From: Arthrobacter sp. M4
Lineage (GTDB): Bacteria; Actinomycetota; Actinomycetes; Actinomycetales; Micrococcaceae
Reading direction: 5' to 3'
Length of the DNA stretch: 64,000 nt
NCBI RefSeq assembly: GCF_020251205.1
Contig: NZ_JAIWYX010000002.1
Location: 1 to 64,000, forward strand
Below are positions 42,544-52,367 of the stretch, in pieces (position 1 is the stretch's first letter; every line of letters starts with the position of its first letter). A program made the translations under genes and the position numbers. Under the pieces are notes generated by a model. The model saw only the letters and a list, made by a program, of their open reading frames with translations, ran no database searches and was not told the DNA's origin.

Positions 42544-45500
42544 ATGGCAGGCAGCAAGCGCAGGGCGGCACGGCCCAAGGCCAGCGGCTGGGAGAAGATC
42601 TCAGCGCGTCGGCCGGAGGAGACGCTGACGAACCGGGACGTCTATGAAGACCAGCAGCTGGACCGCGGCGAGCGGCTGAGCAAGAAGTCGAACACGTCGG
42701 GCCTCGTGCTTGCCGGCGTCGCTGGCCTGCTGGTCGCGATCGTGGCGTGGGTGCTGTACTCGGTCATTGCCACGGCAGTGCTCACGCTCGGGGCGACGAT
42801 GGGCGGTGGCCTGGGCGGAAACAGCAGCGGAAAGCCGGACTCGTACTACGTGGAGGACACTACGACAGGCCAGGGCGGGGCCCCGATGACGTGCTACCGC
42901 GCCGTCAACGAGAAGGGTAACCCTGAGATCGGCTCGAAGTGCTACCCGGATCTCAAGGACGTCCCGGTGCCAGCGTGGTGGACCCACGCAGGCAGCGCCG
43001 CCCACGACGCCCCGAAGGCTGACCAGGGGGCCACGCCCGCGGCGACGAACGTCGGCGGTCAGCTGGGGTCCGTCACCGGGTTCAAGCTCTTCCTGACGCT
43101 GGGATCGGGCGCGCTGGTCATGATCGTAATCTCCACCTGGACCGGACGCCAGGTCGCCAAGCACAACGCGACGGTCGACCACACGGACATCAACGACCAC
43201 CGCAACGACCAGCACATCGCGCTGCCGGAGGAGGTCCAGCAGAACTACGACTGGTTCCCGGACGCCGGTGCGCACTCGGGGGTGCAGGTCAGCTCGATGA
43301 TCAGTCACATGATGCTCAGCAAGAAGGGGCTGGGCACGGTCAAGGTCTCCCGGCGCGCAGAGTCCGACGTGATTGACCAGGACGGCAACATCGTCTACTA
43401 CAAGGGTGAGGTCATGGACGGCGACGACGGCGAGCCGCTGGTCGAGACCCTGCCGCTGATCGACGAGGAGTTCGGCGAGACGCTCTTCGACGCCTCGGGC
43501 CTGCCCCGGGACAAGCGGCTGCGCCGGAAGTATGACGCAACGGTGATCCCGTACAACCCGCCGACCGAGGAGAGCCGGCGCAAGGCCAAAGAGGCGAAGG
43601 ACCCTGCGAAGCTCCAGGGCGCGAACCGTGACAAGCTCGGGCCCTACCGTACGGTGTCGGACCTGATCACCGATGACTGGGAGTTCCCGGCGTACGAAGT
43701 CCAGCGCCCTGCCGGTGCCTACATCGTCGACACTGCTCCCGTGAACACGATGGTGCTGGCCATCACCCGGGCGGGCAAGGGCCAGACCTACATCGAGCCG
43801 ATGATCGACATGTGGTCGAGGGAGAAGAAGCCCTCGAACATGGTCATCAACGACCCCAAGGGCGAGCTGCTCGTCAAGAACTACATCCCGCTGGTCACGC
43901 GCGGCTTCGAGCCGGTGCAGTTCAACCTGATCAACGCGATGAAGACCGACATCTACAACCCGCTGGGCATGGCCGCCGACGCCGCCCGCGAAGGCGACTC
44001 GACCAAGTGCGCGCTCTACATCGAGAACATCGGCGAGGTTTTCTTCCCGCTGGACGGCGGTGAGGACCCGGTCTGGCCGAACGCGGCGAACAACGCCTTC
44101 AAACGGGCCGCCTACGGTCTCATCGACTACTACCTCGAGGAGGAGCGTGAGCTGCGCGAGTACGCAGCAGCCACGGGCATGGACCCGGGCACGCTGGAGC
44201 AGCGGCTGGACGACATGTGGGGAAAGGTTACGCTGTACAACTGCTACCAGCTCTTCGTGCAGCTGACCTCGAAGAAGTGGAAGAACCCCGCTGCCGAGCT
44301 GGAGAAGCGCATCAAGAACGGCGAGTTCGAAGAGGACGAGGACGCCCTGGCCGAGGAGCAGGCCAAGGTCGCCGAGAAGGACTTCCTATGGGAGGGCAAG
44401 GCCGAGCAGGACCTGCTCACGCTCTACTTCAACGCCACCCAGGCCCTGCCGCGCAACTCGATGCGCACGCTCGTTGGCAACGCCCACAACGCCCTGGTCG
44501 CCATGGCCGGTGCGGAGAAGATGATGTCCTCGGTCTACGGCATCGCGATCACGGGCATGAGCTTCTTCACCGACCCGACGATCTCGACCCTGACCTCGGG
44601 CAAGCCGAGCCAGAACACTGACCTGGCGGGCCTGTCCTTCCCGCGGCGGCTGGGCGTGCGGTTCTCGCCGAACTTCATGAAGCGCGACCACCTACTCGGG
44701 CAGATGGCGAGCTGGTCGGCGTACGCGGACTCGATGTTCACCCAGAACCTTGGCAAGGACTTCGAGCACTCGGAGATCGTCGGCCGCGTGGGCTGGGCGC
44801 GCTACAACTTCAAGGGAATCTTCCCCGGCGACGAGGCCTGGCTGAAGCTGGAGCTGAAGAACCCGCAGAGCGGCATGCTCGTGCGCACTTTCTACTTCCA
44901 CTTCCGCAAGAGCTACCAGCTCTCCCTCAACGGCCGGCACTTCGTGGTCGAGCCGGTCACCGGCAAGAAGATCGTGAAGAACGGCGTGCTGCGCGAGCTG
45001 CGACCGGTGCGGGAGGGTGGCACCCGCGACGGGAAGATCCTCTCGTTCCAGCCCGGCGACACGACCTTTCCGAGCCGCAAGCTGGACTTCTCCGGCGGAG
45101 GGCACCCCGAGGAGGTCGAGGTCCGGGCGCGCGCGATCACGCAGACGATGGCGCGGTACTCGGAGTCGCCCAAGGCGGTCTTTCTCGTCACTCCCCCGCA
45201 CCTGATGAAGTACGCCAAGCTGATCCTGATCCTGGTCAAGCAGCTGGTGGACGTCTCGTTTGACCAGTCGTACATGACAAAGTCGAACCAGAAGCCGCTC
45301 TACCGCACCCGGTTCATGCTCGACGAGCTCGGCAACCTGCAGTCCGACGGTAATGGCATCGCCGGCTTCGAGACCATGCTCTCCATCGGCCTCGGCCAGG
45401 AGCAGCAGTTCACGCTTATCCTGCAGACGCTGCAGCAGCTGCGCGACGTCTACGGCGAGTCGGTCGACAAGATTGTGCAGGGAAACACGAGCAACATCGT

Positions 45501-46638
45501 CTTCCTCAAGTCGACCGACGACTCGATGATTGAGACGCTGGAGAAGATGAGCGGCAAGACCCACCGTACCCACGCCAGCTCGAAGCAGATCACGCAGAAC
45601 CTGGACAAGGTGGTCGGCGGGAAGACGGACGGAGCGATTTCGCGCACCTGGTCGACGGAGGAGGAGCCGCTGATCAAATACAACGATTTCGCCTTCCTCT
45701 CGCCGCGCAACTCGATCGTGCTGCGCGCCGGCGACGCGCCGGTCTGGAACCGCAACGAGACGATCCTGCCGATGTCATTCAAGCTGCTCGGCAACACGAT
45801 CACCCACCCGGGGCACGAGTACTCGCTGCAGACGATCCCCACGCTCAGCTCCGCGATGGAGTTCGACGTGCGCATGAACCAGCCGGACTTCGTCAAGATG
45901 CTCGACAAGCGCATGGCCCAGGCGGTCAGGGCGGCCGACGCCAAGACGCTCTACCAGGAGACGTACGACTACAAGGACATCGACATCGAGCGCCTTGACC
46001 CGGACGTCTACTCGGACGAGGTCATGGAGGTCATCACGCGGATGGTTTTCACCGACGAGAGTGGCGATCCCAACGCCCCGGTGGTCGTGGACCCGGACGA
46101 CTACGAGGCCATGATGCTCGGCAACGACGAGGAGTTCCTGGAGGACGTGGAGGTGGCCGCGACCGTGGCTGCCCACCAGGCGACGCTGAAGGACCACAAG
46201 CGCCTGGTCTACGCCGAGGGCACGGTCAGCAAGGAGATGCTGATCAATCTCGACGGCTCGGCGAAGGTCAAGGCTCTGGACCTTGAGATTGGTGAGGCGT
46301 ACAAGACCGCGCTGGTGGAGATGCAGCGGGACCGCGAGCACTTCTCAGTCGGCGGGGACGGCGAGCTGCGCAGCGACGACGGGTCGAAGACCTACATCAG
46401 CCAGGTCCGTTCCGATGCCTACACCGACGCCGCCCGCAGGATCAACGGCCAGATCAGCGACGAGGGCTCGCGCGTGTTCGCCGAACAGGACGTGACCGAG
46501 GAGGATCTGCGGTCGCTGGCCACGGTCAAGGTGCACGCCGACTTTTACACGTACCTGGCCTCGCTGCCCAGCTGGGAGGTCCTGGCCGACGGGGCTTTCG
46601 ACCGGGCCATGGCCGTAGAGATGAAGTCCCGGGGGTAG
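42544..46638 (+). CDS. VirD4/TraG-type coupling protein (very large)
   Basis: The 1,364-residue protein is about twice the usual T4CP length. N-terminal TM segments lie at about residues 45-80 (GLVLAGVAGLLVAIVAWVLY) and 180-200 (LFLTLGSGALVMIVISTW). The ATPase has a degenerate Walker A RAGKGQT (410-415) and a Walker B RFMLDELGNL (Asp927, Glu928), followed by the T4CP signature FTLILQTLQQLRDVYG and GNTSNIVFLKS. The extra length is an insertion between the Walker motifs and a 380-residue C-terminal region. It should link the relaxase-DNA complex to the channel. GGGAGA lies 5 bases before the ATG. Confidence 0.85.
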   Translation: MAGSKRRAARPKASGWEKISARRPEETLTNRDVYEDQQLDRGERLSKKSNTSGLVLAGVAGLLVAIVAWVLYSVIATAVLTLGATMGGGLGGNSSGKPDSYYVEDTTTGQGGAPMTCYRAVNEKGNPEIGSKCYPDLKDVPVPAWWTHAGSAAHDAPKADQGATPAATNVGGQLGSVTGFKLFLTLGSGALVMIVISTWTGRQVAKHNATVDHTDINDHRNDQHIALPEEVQQNYDWFPDAGAHSGVQVSSMISHMMLSKKGLGTVKVSRRAESDVIDQDGNIVYYKGEVMDGDDGEPLVETLPLIDEEFGETLFDASGLPRDKRLRRKYDATVIPYNPPTEESRRKAKEAKDPAKLQGANRDKLGPYRTVSDLITDDWEFPAYEVQRPAGAYIVDTAPVNTMVLAITRAGKGQTYIEPMIDMWSREKKPSNMVINDPKGELLVKNYIPLVTRGFEPVQFNLINAMKTDIYNPLGMAADAAREGDSTKCALYIENIGEVFFPLDGGEDPVWPNAANNAFKRAAYGLIDYYLEEERELREYAAATGMDPGTLEQRLDDMWGKVTLYNCYQLFVQLTSKKWKNPAAELEKRIKNGEFEEDEDALAEEQAKVAEKDFLWEGKAEQDLLTLYFNATQALPRNSMRTLVGNAHNALVAMAGAEKMMSSVYGIAITGMSFFTDPTISTLTSGKPSQNTDLAGLSFPRRLGVRFSPNFMKRDHLLGQMASWSAYADSMFTQNLGKDFEHSEIVGRVGWARYNFKGIFPGDEAWLKLELKNPQSGMLVRTFYFHFRKSYQLSLNGRHFVVEPVTGKKIVKNGVLRELRPVREGGTRDGKILSFQPGDTTFPSRKLDFSGGGHPEEVEVRARAITQTMARYSESPKAVFLVTPPHLMKYAKLILILVKQLVDVSFDQSYMTKSNQKPLYRTRFMLDELGNLQSDGNGIAGFETMLSIGLGQEQQFTLILQTLQQLRDVYGESVDKIVQGNTSNIVFLKSTDDSMIETLEKMSGKTHRTHASSKQITQNLDKVVGGKTDGAISRTWSTEEEPLIKYNDFAFLSPRNSIVLRAGDAPVWNRNETILPMSFKLLGNTITHPGHEYSLQTIPTLSSAMEFDVRMNQPDFVKMLDKRMAQAVRAADAKTLYQETYDYKDIDIERLDPDVYSDEVMEVITRMVFTDESGDPNAPVVVDPDDYEAMMLGNDEEFLEDVEVAATVAAHQATLKDHKRLVYAEGTVSKEMLINLDGSAKVKALDLEIGEAYKTALVEMQRDREHFSVGGDGELRSDDGSKTYISQVRSDAYTDAARRINGQISDEGSRVFAEQDVTEEDLRSLATVKVHADFYTYLASLPSWEVLADGAFDRAMAVEMKSRG

Positions 46639-46661
46639 TGCCGGCGGGTCTATTCGCTCCG

Positions 46662-46697
46662 TGCCGGGACAGTCGATGCAATTCGACTGTCCCGGCA
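46662..46697 (+). terminator. Terminator after the coupling protein gene
   Basis: A 15-bp perfect stem (TGCCGGGACAGTCGA with TCGACTGTCCCGGCA) has a TGCAAT loop and is followed by TTCGTCTTTTC. Confidence 0.9.
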
Positions 46698-46718
46698 TTC
46701 GTCTTTTCGCTCGTTTCT

Positions 46719-46758
46719 GACTCGTCTATCGCTTCCATTCGAATCGTCGGGGTATGAT
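46719..46758 (+). promoter_or_regulatory. Probable promoter of the RNA-polymerase-like gene
   Basis: GACTCGT (46,719-46,725) and CCATTCGA (46,735-46,742) are followed after 10 bases by TATGAT (46,753-46,758), a good -10 hexamer. The leader to ATG 46,805 is about 40 nt and contains AGGAGG. The gene lies directly after a strong terminator, so it is transcribed separately. Confidence 0.6.
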
Positions 46759-46804
46759 CTATACATAGTTATGTCCCCGAGCGTCCACAGGAGGCTGAGT
46801 AGCA

Positions 46805-49800
46805 ATGAAGAAGGCACACGGACTGAGGCGGTACTTCTACGAGTATGTCTTCTACAAGGCAGTCGCGCAGGCCAGGGAACAGAGCGGGGAGATTATTCCC
46901 ATCTCCCAGGCGAAGGCCATCCGCGGACGGGTCGACCAGATCCTCGGCCAGCGCGGAACCGCCCTGGCTGATCCCGGACTCGGCGTCACCGCGTGTCTGA
47001 CTGCGATCGACACGGCCTTCTCCGAGCGCGTCCCGGACTACGAGCCGCAGTTCGGCGACCACTCCCCTGCCAACGAGCGCTACCAGACGCTGCAGCGTGA
47101 GTTCACCCGTGCCACGGGTGTCGGAGCGGAGATTGACCCGCGTTCGGCGCGGCTGCCGATCAGCCCTTACGACCCGGCCTGGTCCGAGCGTGCGACGGTG
47201 AAGCGCGCAGGTACCGAGCTGCTGTACATTCCCGACGAGACGATCGTGAAGAACGCCGGCGGCGAGGTGGAGTCCTTGTCTGAGCCGCGCCGCGGGAACA
47301 TGACGCTCTGGCGGCTCGACGAGGACGGTAAGCCGTACGAGGCCGGCCGCGCCATGACCAACGACGACGCCGCAGGCCTCACGGCGCTCATGGACAAGAT
47401 GAGCCGCCAGGAGTACGACCAGGTCCGCGAGTGGGTCATCGACGGCGGACGCGACCCGCAGACCGGCCGCGTTGACCGCAACCGTTTTATGTCCCAGCGG
47501 GCGGTGGCGCGCTCGGCGGCGCTGCTCGAGGAGCTGAAGTCCCAGGGCGTGGCCTACGAGGTCCTGCGCGACCGTGAGCCCGGGCAGATCAAGGCCCGGA
47601 TCTCCGGGACCGGCATGGAGATCCGTCTCACTGACACGCGCCAGGAGGAGTACGCCGGGGCGCGCATCTATGACAACGGAACGGTGCTGCGCTACAGCAC
47701 CAATCACCGGGTGCCCGGCGGCATGGCCGTGCCCGCCCCGACTTCCGAGGACGCCGTGCGGCTGTTGCGTTTCGCCCAAGGCCTGCCCATCGAACGCGAG
47801 GATCTTCCCGGCACGGTGGTCGGCGTCGTCGGCTCCAGCCACCCCGAGCATGGCCGCGGCCGCTCCCTCATCGACGTGCCGGACAGCTATCACGTCGACC
47901 GCGAGAGCATGTTCGTCGTCGCGGACTATGTCGTCCCCGGTGAGAGCACCCCGCGCCCCGGGTCCAAGGTCATGCTGCGCCGGGATGCCAAGAACCGCTC
48001 CCTGCCGACCTTCTTCGTGGATGCAGAGCCGGCCGAGGCCTACGGTCGCGAGGCCGTGGACACCGCGCGGGAGAACCTGCGCGCCGCCCTGGGCGTCGAG
48101 GAGCTGATTCTGCGCGCGGAGTCTGAGCTGCAGCGCACCGAGGGCGCGCTCGACGAGATCGAGCCCCCGGAGTATGCCTCTGACCCCGAGGTCGCGGCGA
48201 TCCAGCGCTCTTACTGGGACGTGCTCACCGGAGCGCGCAGCGAGCTGCTGCGTCCGGGCGCGACCGAGGAGATGTACCAGGAGCGCCTGGAGGAGATCGG
48301 CGAGCTGCAGGCCGGTGAGCTTCCGGACCTGGGCAATCTCGTCTATGGTGGCACGGCCGCCGACAAGGTCCGTGCGCATGCTGATGACGTTCCGTTCGAG
48401 CTGGTCGGCACCTGGGATGCCGAGCCGCACCTGATCGACGGCGAGTGGCTCGACCAGCGCTTCGATCCCGCCCGCGTCGCCAAGTACATGACCAGCCCGA
48501 CCGGCCAGTGGTCGAACCTGGACAACCTCGCCTCGGCACTGCGCCGCTGCGGGGTGCCTCCCACCGAGCTCATGGGTACCAGCTTCCAGGCGACCCGCTT
48601 CAAGGACCGGATCGTCTCCTTCCACGCTGCCACCGCCGCCCCCATCGCCGAGCATCCCTCGGAGTTCATGCGTCGGATCGGTCAGACCGTCCGGGAGAGC
48701 ATCGAGCGCAACGCCGCGACGCCGGGTGAGATCCTGGTTGACGCACAGGGCGTCATCAGCTGGACCGCCGAAAAGCTGCGTCGTGACGGCAAGGCCACGC
48801 CGGTCTCCGGTGAGATCGGCCAGGTCTTCGATGTCGGCAGCCATGGGGAGATTGTCACGCGCTTCGCCAGTGGCGAGAACGCGCTGATCGTCCCCGGCTA
48901 CGAGGCGCGGATCAAGGCCCAGACCCCGGGCGAGGCCCCCAAGTCGGTCGAGGAGCGCACGGTGCTGCGCGGCTACGAACAGCTGATGCACGAGCGCATC
49001 CAGTACCAGCTTGCCGGTGACCTCGTCTCCGGCCGCAGCCGGACCGGCGAGCCGGCCTCGCTGAACGCGGTGTACTCGCAGCTCTACGGCACCAAGCACC
49101 CGGTTGACTTCATCGAACGGGCCACGACATATGAGGTCGACCCTGCCACTGGCAAGGCCACCGCACGACTGGACGAGTGGACGGCCTCGATCCTCGAGAC
49201 CGAGGCCAAGCGCGTGCGCTACTCCAACGAGATCAAGCAGGGCTCGACGATCTACGCCGAGTACCGCGCCGAACGCGATCGCACCGACCCGGCCGACGAC
49301 AACGTCTTCGACGCCTGGCGGCTCACCGGTGGACGGAACATGACGGTGCTCACGGGAACCGACCGTAACCATGTGACGGCTCCCGGCGGCTTCTTCGATC
49401 CGGTGATGACCGGCGGCGCGACCAACCAGGGCATCGTGCGCTACCTCACTGAGGACGCCGCCGTGCGCCCCGATGGCACGATTGAGCCGGGCGACCCGGA
49501 GACCGTGACCGGCTCCCGCGCTCCGCTGATGAGCCGGCCGGAGCTGGAGACGCTGCGCTATGACCCGTTCGACCGCCAGCAGATGACGGCCTCGACGATC
49601 ATGCAGTCTTCCGAGGTGACGAAGCCGACCGGCACCGCTCTGATGACCTTCGGCGGCTGGACGGCCGACGACCCGATCGTGGTGTCGACGGAGTTCTCCG
49701 CGCGGCACCGCATCCGCGGGGCCGGTGGCCAGCTGCGCGACCTCGTCGTGGGCGACAAGATCAGCGATCTGCACGGCAACAAGGGTGTCGTCTCTCTGGT

Positions 49801-52366
49801 GGTCGACCGCCACGTGGACCCGGACGAGGCACGTGCCCAGGGCCTGGAGCAGGAGGTGGCCTGGTTCAGGGAGAACCCGGGCATCGACGTGGTGATGAGC
49901 CCGTTCTCGCTGATCTCCCGCCGCAACGCCGGATCGGCGCGCGAACTGATGGGCGGTGCCGTGGGCGACATCCGTCGCCCGGCCGTCCAGGGCCCCGAGG
50001 CCGGGCCGGTCGACGGAGGGTTGGGCGAGATGCGGTTCGTGGTCACCCACATGGCTGTCGACGAGAAGACCAAGATTTACGACGACGAACAGGTGCGCGC
50101 CGGCAAGGGGCGCAAGGCCTCCTCGCAGCTGGCCTGGGCGCTGCAGTCCCAGGACTGCCCGGCGATCATGCGCGAGTTCTACGGCCACAACTCCGGTGCC
50201 GAGTCGAACCTGCGCGAGTATCTGCTGGTGGCGGGACTGGACATGGAGGCCGACGGCACCCTGCGCGTCGTGGGCCAGGCCGAGAGTGTCGACGAGCGGC
50301 CCGAGCGCCGCCTGATCCCGATGCCGGAACTGATGCGCACGCAGCCGCGCAGCGAGGGCGCGACGCCGGGGCTGAACACCACGGCCATGCGCAAGTCCTT
50401 CGGCGACCTGATCGGCGACCGCGGCGGCGACATGGAAATCCCCTTTCCGCTGACCTACCCGACGGGTCAGCTGACCGAGACGGTCAGCGCGACTTCGTGG
50501 AAGCTGCCGGTGCTCTCTTCGCATCTGCGCAGCGGCCAGGAGTTCGACGACGGCACGTCCGTCACGCACGACTACACGCGCAGCTACCAGGACGTCTTCG
50601 TCGAAGCCTGCCGCTACCGGTACATGGCTGAGCAGCTGGACGACCACGGCCTGTCGCCGGACAAGCGCGCCGAGGTGCGCCGGGGCATGAGCGAGTCTGT
50701 CTCGCGGGCCCAGCGTGCCTTCGAGGCGATCACCACGGACGTGCAGAACCGCGTGCTGACCGGCAAGAACAACATCTTCAAGACCGGGCTGATGAGCTCG
50801 CGCCTGTCGGACTCGGCCACGATGGTCTGGACCGCCGACCCTCGGCTGGACATCGATCAGATCGCTCTGAGCTCGGTCAAGGCCGAGCAGCTGGGCCTGG
50901 CCGAAGGCGATCACGCGTTGGTCTGGCGCGACCCGGTCCTGCGCGACGCCGGCGTGCGCTACATGCGCGTGGCGATCGACGACCGGCTCACCGGCGCGGC
51001 GATCAACCCGGTGATGGACCAGTGCTTCGACGGCGACTTCGACGGTGACGCGGTCGCCGTCGTGAGGCTGCACAGCGAAGCCGCCAAGGCCGAGGCGATG
51101 GCCAGGCTTTCGGTCGGAGCGAACCTCCTGGACACCGGCGTGGTGAAGGCCGACGGCTCGCACCCGCTGGCCATGCAGGTCTCGCTTGACACCCAGGTGG
51201 CGCTGTCCAAGAGCCCGGAGCTGGCGGAGAGCCTTGAGAGTGCCGTCAAGGAGGCGAACCGCCTGCGGTTCGTCAGCGATCCGCACGAGGTTGCCGCCGG
51301 CCATGAGGTCCTCGTCGAGGAGCTCAGCGATCTCTATCGCTCGGCACAGCGCGGCGAGTTCGGCTCGGCGCTGACCTTCAGCAGCCGCGAGGCGCACCTG
51401 CAGAGCGTGCGCGAAGTCTGCGTCGAGACCGGGGCCAAGGGCAGCGAGAAGAAGCTCGGGGACTACGCCCGCAATCTCGGTGACGAGCAGGGCACGCCGG
51501 GCATCACGCAGGAGGACCAGGAGGCCTCGATGTTCGCCACGGCGATCAAGGCCCACGGTACGGGACTGGGTGGCTCGTTCTCTCAGCGTGCGGTGCGCGC
51601 CCTGCGCGGCGCTGACCTGAAGGCGGTGCTTGAGGTGACCTATCCGGTGACCCAGTCGATCCTGCAGGCCAAGCACGACGCTGCGGAGGCCCGGCACAAG
51701 TACGAGATGCTGCAGGGTCCCGGGCGTGATCTGTGGCGCGGCCGCAAGCTTGAGCACACCGGCCCCGGCCAGTGGCGTCCCGAGTTTGCCGACGGCGAGG
51801 CGGTCCAGGCCACGGCCGAGGAGTGGGAGGCCCAGTTCGTCGAGTTCTACGAGGCCAAGGACGGGTTCAACGTTTCGGTCAACCCGGACTGCGTCGCCCG
51901 TGTGGCCCGCGCGCTTGAGGACCCGAAGTCGGGCCTGTTGCGCAACCTCGAGGAGGACCCTTCCCTGGCGGGCACGGTGATGGACCGTATGGCCTACGGC
52001 GGCGACTTCGAGGCGCTGGTGCAGGCCGCGAAGAACCGCGAGAGCGTCTTCGACGGCGAGAAGAACGAGCAGTTCGCCTCAGCGGGCACCCGCCGTGCCC
52101 GGGCCGCGGCGGCGCGCGAGCTCGACGCGTTCGCGGCGCACGGCCTCGACGGGCTGGACGGGCTGGACTCCGCGGAGGCCGCGGTGGATGCCTCGGTCCT
52201 CAAGCGTGACGTGCTCGCGCAGACCGGGGACGGGGCCGCCAGGGCGCGCGGTGCCAGCCGGCGCTCGGCACACGCCGTCGGCGTGGGCGGCCGTCGCCCG
52301 GCCTGGACGCCGAGCTACGAGACCGGGCAGCAGCAGAGTGACGACGACTATGGACTGGGAGGCTGA
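46805..52366 (+). CDS. Single-chain RNA polymerase-like protein (fused beta and beta-prime catalytic barrels)
   Basis: The 1,853-residue protein carries signatures of both large RNA polymerase subunits in order. Beta-like: FDRQQMTASTIMQSS (922-936, compare ANRQLMGSNMQRQAV of the rifampicin region), GGWTADDPIVVS (950-961, compare GYNFEDSILVS), GDKISDLHGNKGVVS (983-997; Lys985 and Lys993 match the catalytic-site lysines), and DVVMSPFSLISRRN (1028-1041, compare DIVLNPLGVPSRMN). Beta-prime-like: TGKNNIFKTGLMSSRL (1319-1334), then DGDFDGDAVAV with Asp1411, Asp1413, Asp1415 matching NADFDGD (Mg2+ site), GTGLGGSFSQRAVRAL (1585-1600, bridge-helix-like) and VTQSILQAKH (1615-1624, trigger-loop-like, His1624). 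The first 900 residues are unassigned. No sigma or alpha homologue is visible. AGGAGG lies 10 bases upstream. Activity is inferred, not shown. Confidence 0.82.
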   Translation: MKKAHGLRRYFYEYVFYKAVAQAREQSGEIIPISQAKAIRGRVDQILGQRGTALADPGLGVTACLTAIDTAFSERVPDYEPQFGDHSPANERYQTLQREFTRATGVGAEIDPRSARLPISPYDPAWSERATVKRAGTELLYIPDETIVKNAGGEVESLSEPRRGNMTLWRLDEDGKPYEAGRAMTNDDAAGLTALMDKMSRQEYDQVREWVIDGGRDPQTGRVDRNRFMSQRAVARSAALLEELKSQGVAYEVLRDREPGQIKARISGTGMEIRLTDTRQEEYAGARIYDNGTVLRYSTNHRVPGGMAVPAPTSEDAVRLLRFAQGLPIEREDLPGTVVGVVGSSHPEHGRGRSLIDVPDSYHVDRESMFVVADYVVPGESTPRPGSKVMLRRDAKNRSLPTFFVDAEPAEAYGREAVDTARENLRAALGVEELILRAESELQRTEGALDEIEPPEYASDPEVAAIQRSYWDVLTGARSELLRPGATEEMYQERLEEIGELQAGELPDLGNLVYGGTAADKVRAHADDVPFELVGTWDAEPHLIDGEWLDQRFDPARVAKYMTSPTGQWSNLDNLASALRRCGVPPTELMGTSFQATRFKDRIVSFHAATAAPIAEHPSEFMRRIGQTVRESIERNAATPGEILVDAQGVISWTAEKLRRDGKATPVSGEIGQVFDVGSHGEIVTRFASGENALIVPGYEARIKAQTPGEAPKSVEERTVLRGYEQLMHERIQYQLAGDLVSGRSRTGEPASLNAVYSQLYGTKHPVDFIERATTYEVDPATGKATARLDEWTASILETEAKRVRYSNEIKQGSTIYAEYRAERDRTDPADDNVFDAWRLTGGRNMTVLTGTDRNHVTAPGGFFDPVMTGGATNQGIVRYLTEDAAVRPDGTIEPGDPETVTGSRAPLMSRPELETLRYDPFDRQQMTASTIMQSSEVTKPTGTALMTFGGWTADDPIVVSTEFSARHRIRGAGGQLRDLVVGDKISDLHGNKGVVSLVVDRHVDPDEARAQGLEQEVAWFRENPGIDVVMSPFSLISRRNAGSARELMGGAVGDIRRPAVQGPEAGPVDGGLGEMRFVVTHMAVDEKTKIYDDEQVRAGKGRKASSQLAWALQSQDCPAIMREFYGHNSGAESNLREYLLVAGLDMEADGTLRVVGQAESVDERPERRLIPMPELMRTQPRSEGATPGLNTTAMRKSFGDLIGDRGGDMEIPFPLTYPTGQLTETVSATSWKLPVLSSHLRSGQEFDDGTSVTHDYTRSYQDVFVEACRYRYMAEQLDDHGLSPDKRAEVRRGMSESVSRAQRAFEAITTDVQNRVLTGKNNIFKTGLMSSRLSDSATMVWTADPRLDIDQIALSSVKAEQLGLAEGDHALVWRDPVLRDAGVRYMRVAIDDRLTGAAINPVMDQCFDGDFDGDAVAVVRLHSEAAKAEAMARLSVGANLLDTGVVKADGSHPLAMQVSLDTQVALSKSPELAESLESAVKEANRLRFVSDPHEVAAGHEVLVEELSDLYRSAQRGEFGSALTFSSREAHLQSVREVCVETGAKGSEKKLGDYARNLGDEQGTPGITQEDQEASMFATAIKAHGTGLGGSFSQRAVRALRGADLKAVLEVTYPVTQSILQAKHDAAEARHKYEMLQGPGRDLWRGRKLEHTGPGQWRPEFADGEAVQATAEEWEAQFVEFYEAKDGFNVSVNPDCVARVARALEDPKSGLLRNLEEDPSLAGTVMDRMAYGGDFEALVQAAKNRESVFDGEKNEQFASAGTRRARAAAARELDAFAAHGLDGLDGLDSAEAAVDASVLKRDVLAQTGDGAARARGASRRSAHAVGVGGRRPAWTPSYETGQQQSDDDYGLGG

Positions 52367-52367
52367 C

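Noticed and set aside
40328..42571. A 747-residue minus-strand frame opposite the coiled-coil gene
   Set aside because: Leu/Val/Arg-rich shadow frame without ribosome binding site or motif; the plus-strand gene has correct codon usage and a coherent domain structure.
46769..51757. A 1,662-residue open frame on the minus strand opposite the polymerase-like gene
   Set aside because: It is antisense to a well-supported gene, has low-complexity Arg/Gly/His-rich content and no motif; long antisense frames are a by-product of high GC content.
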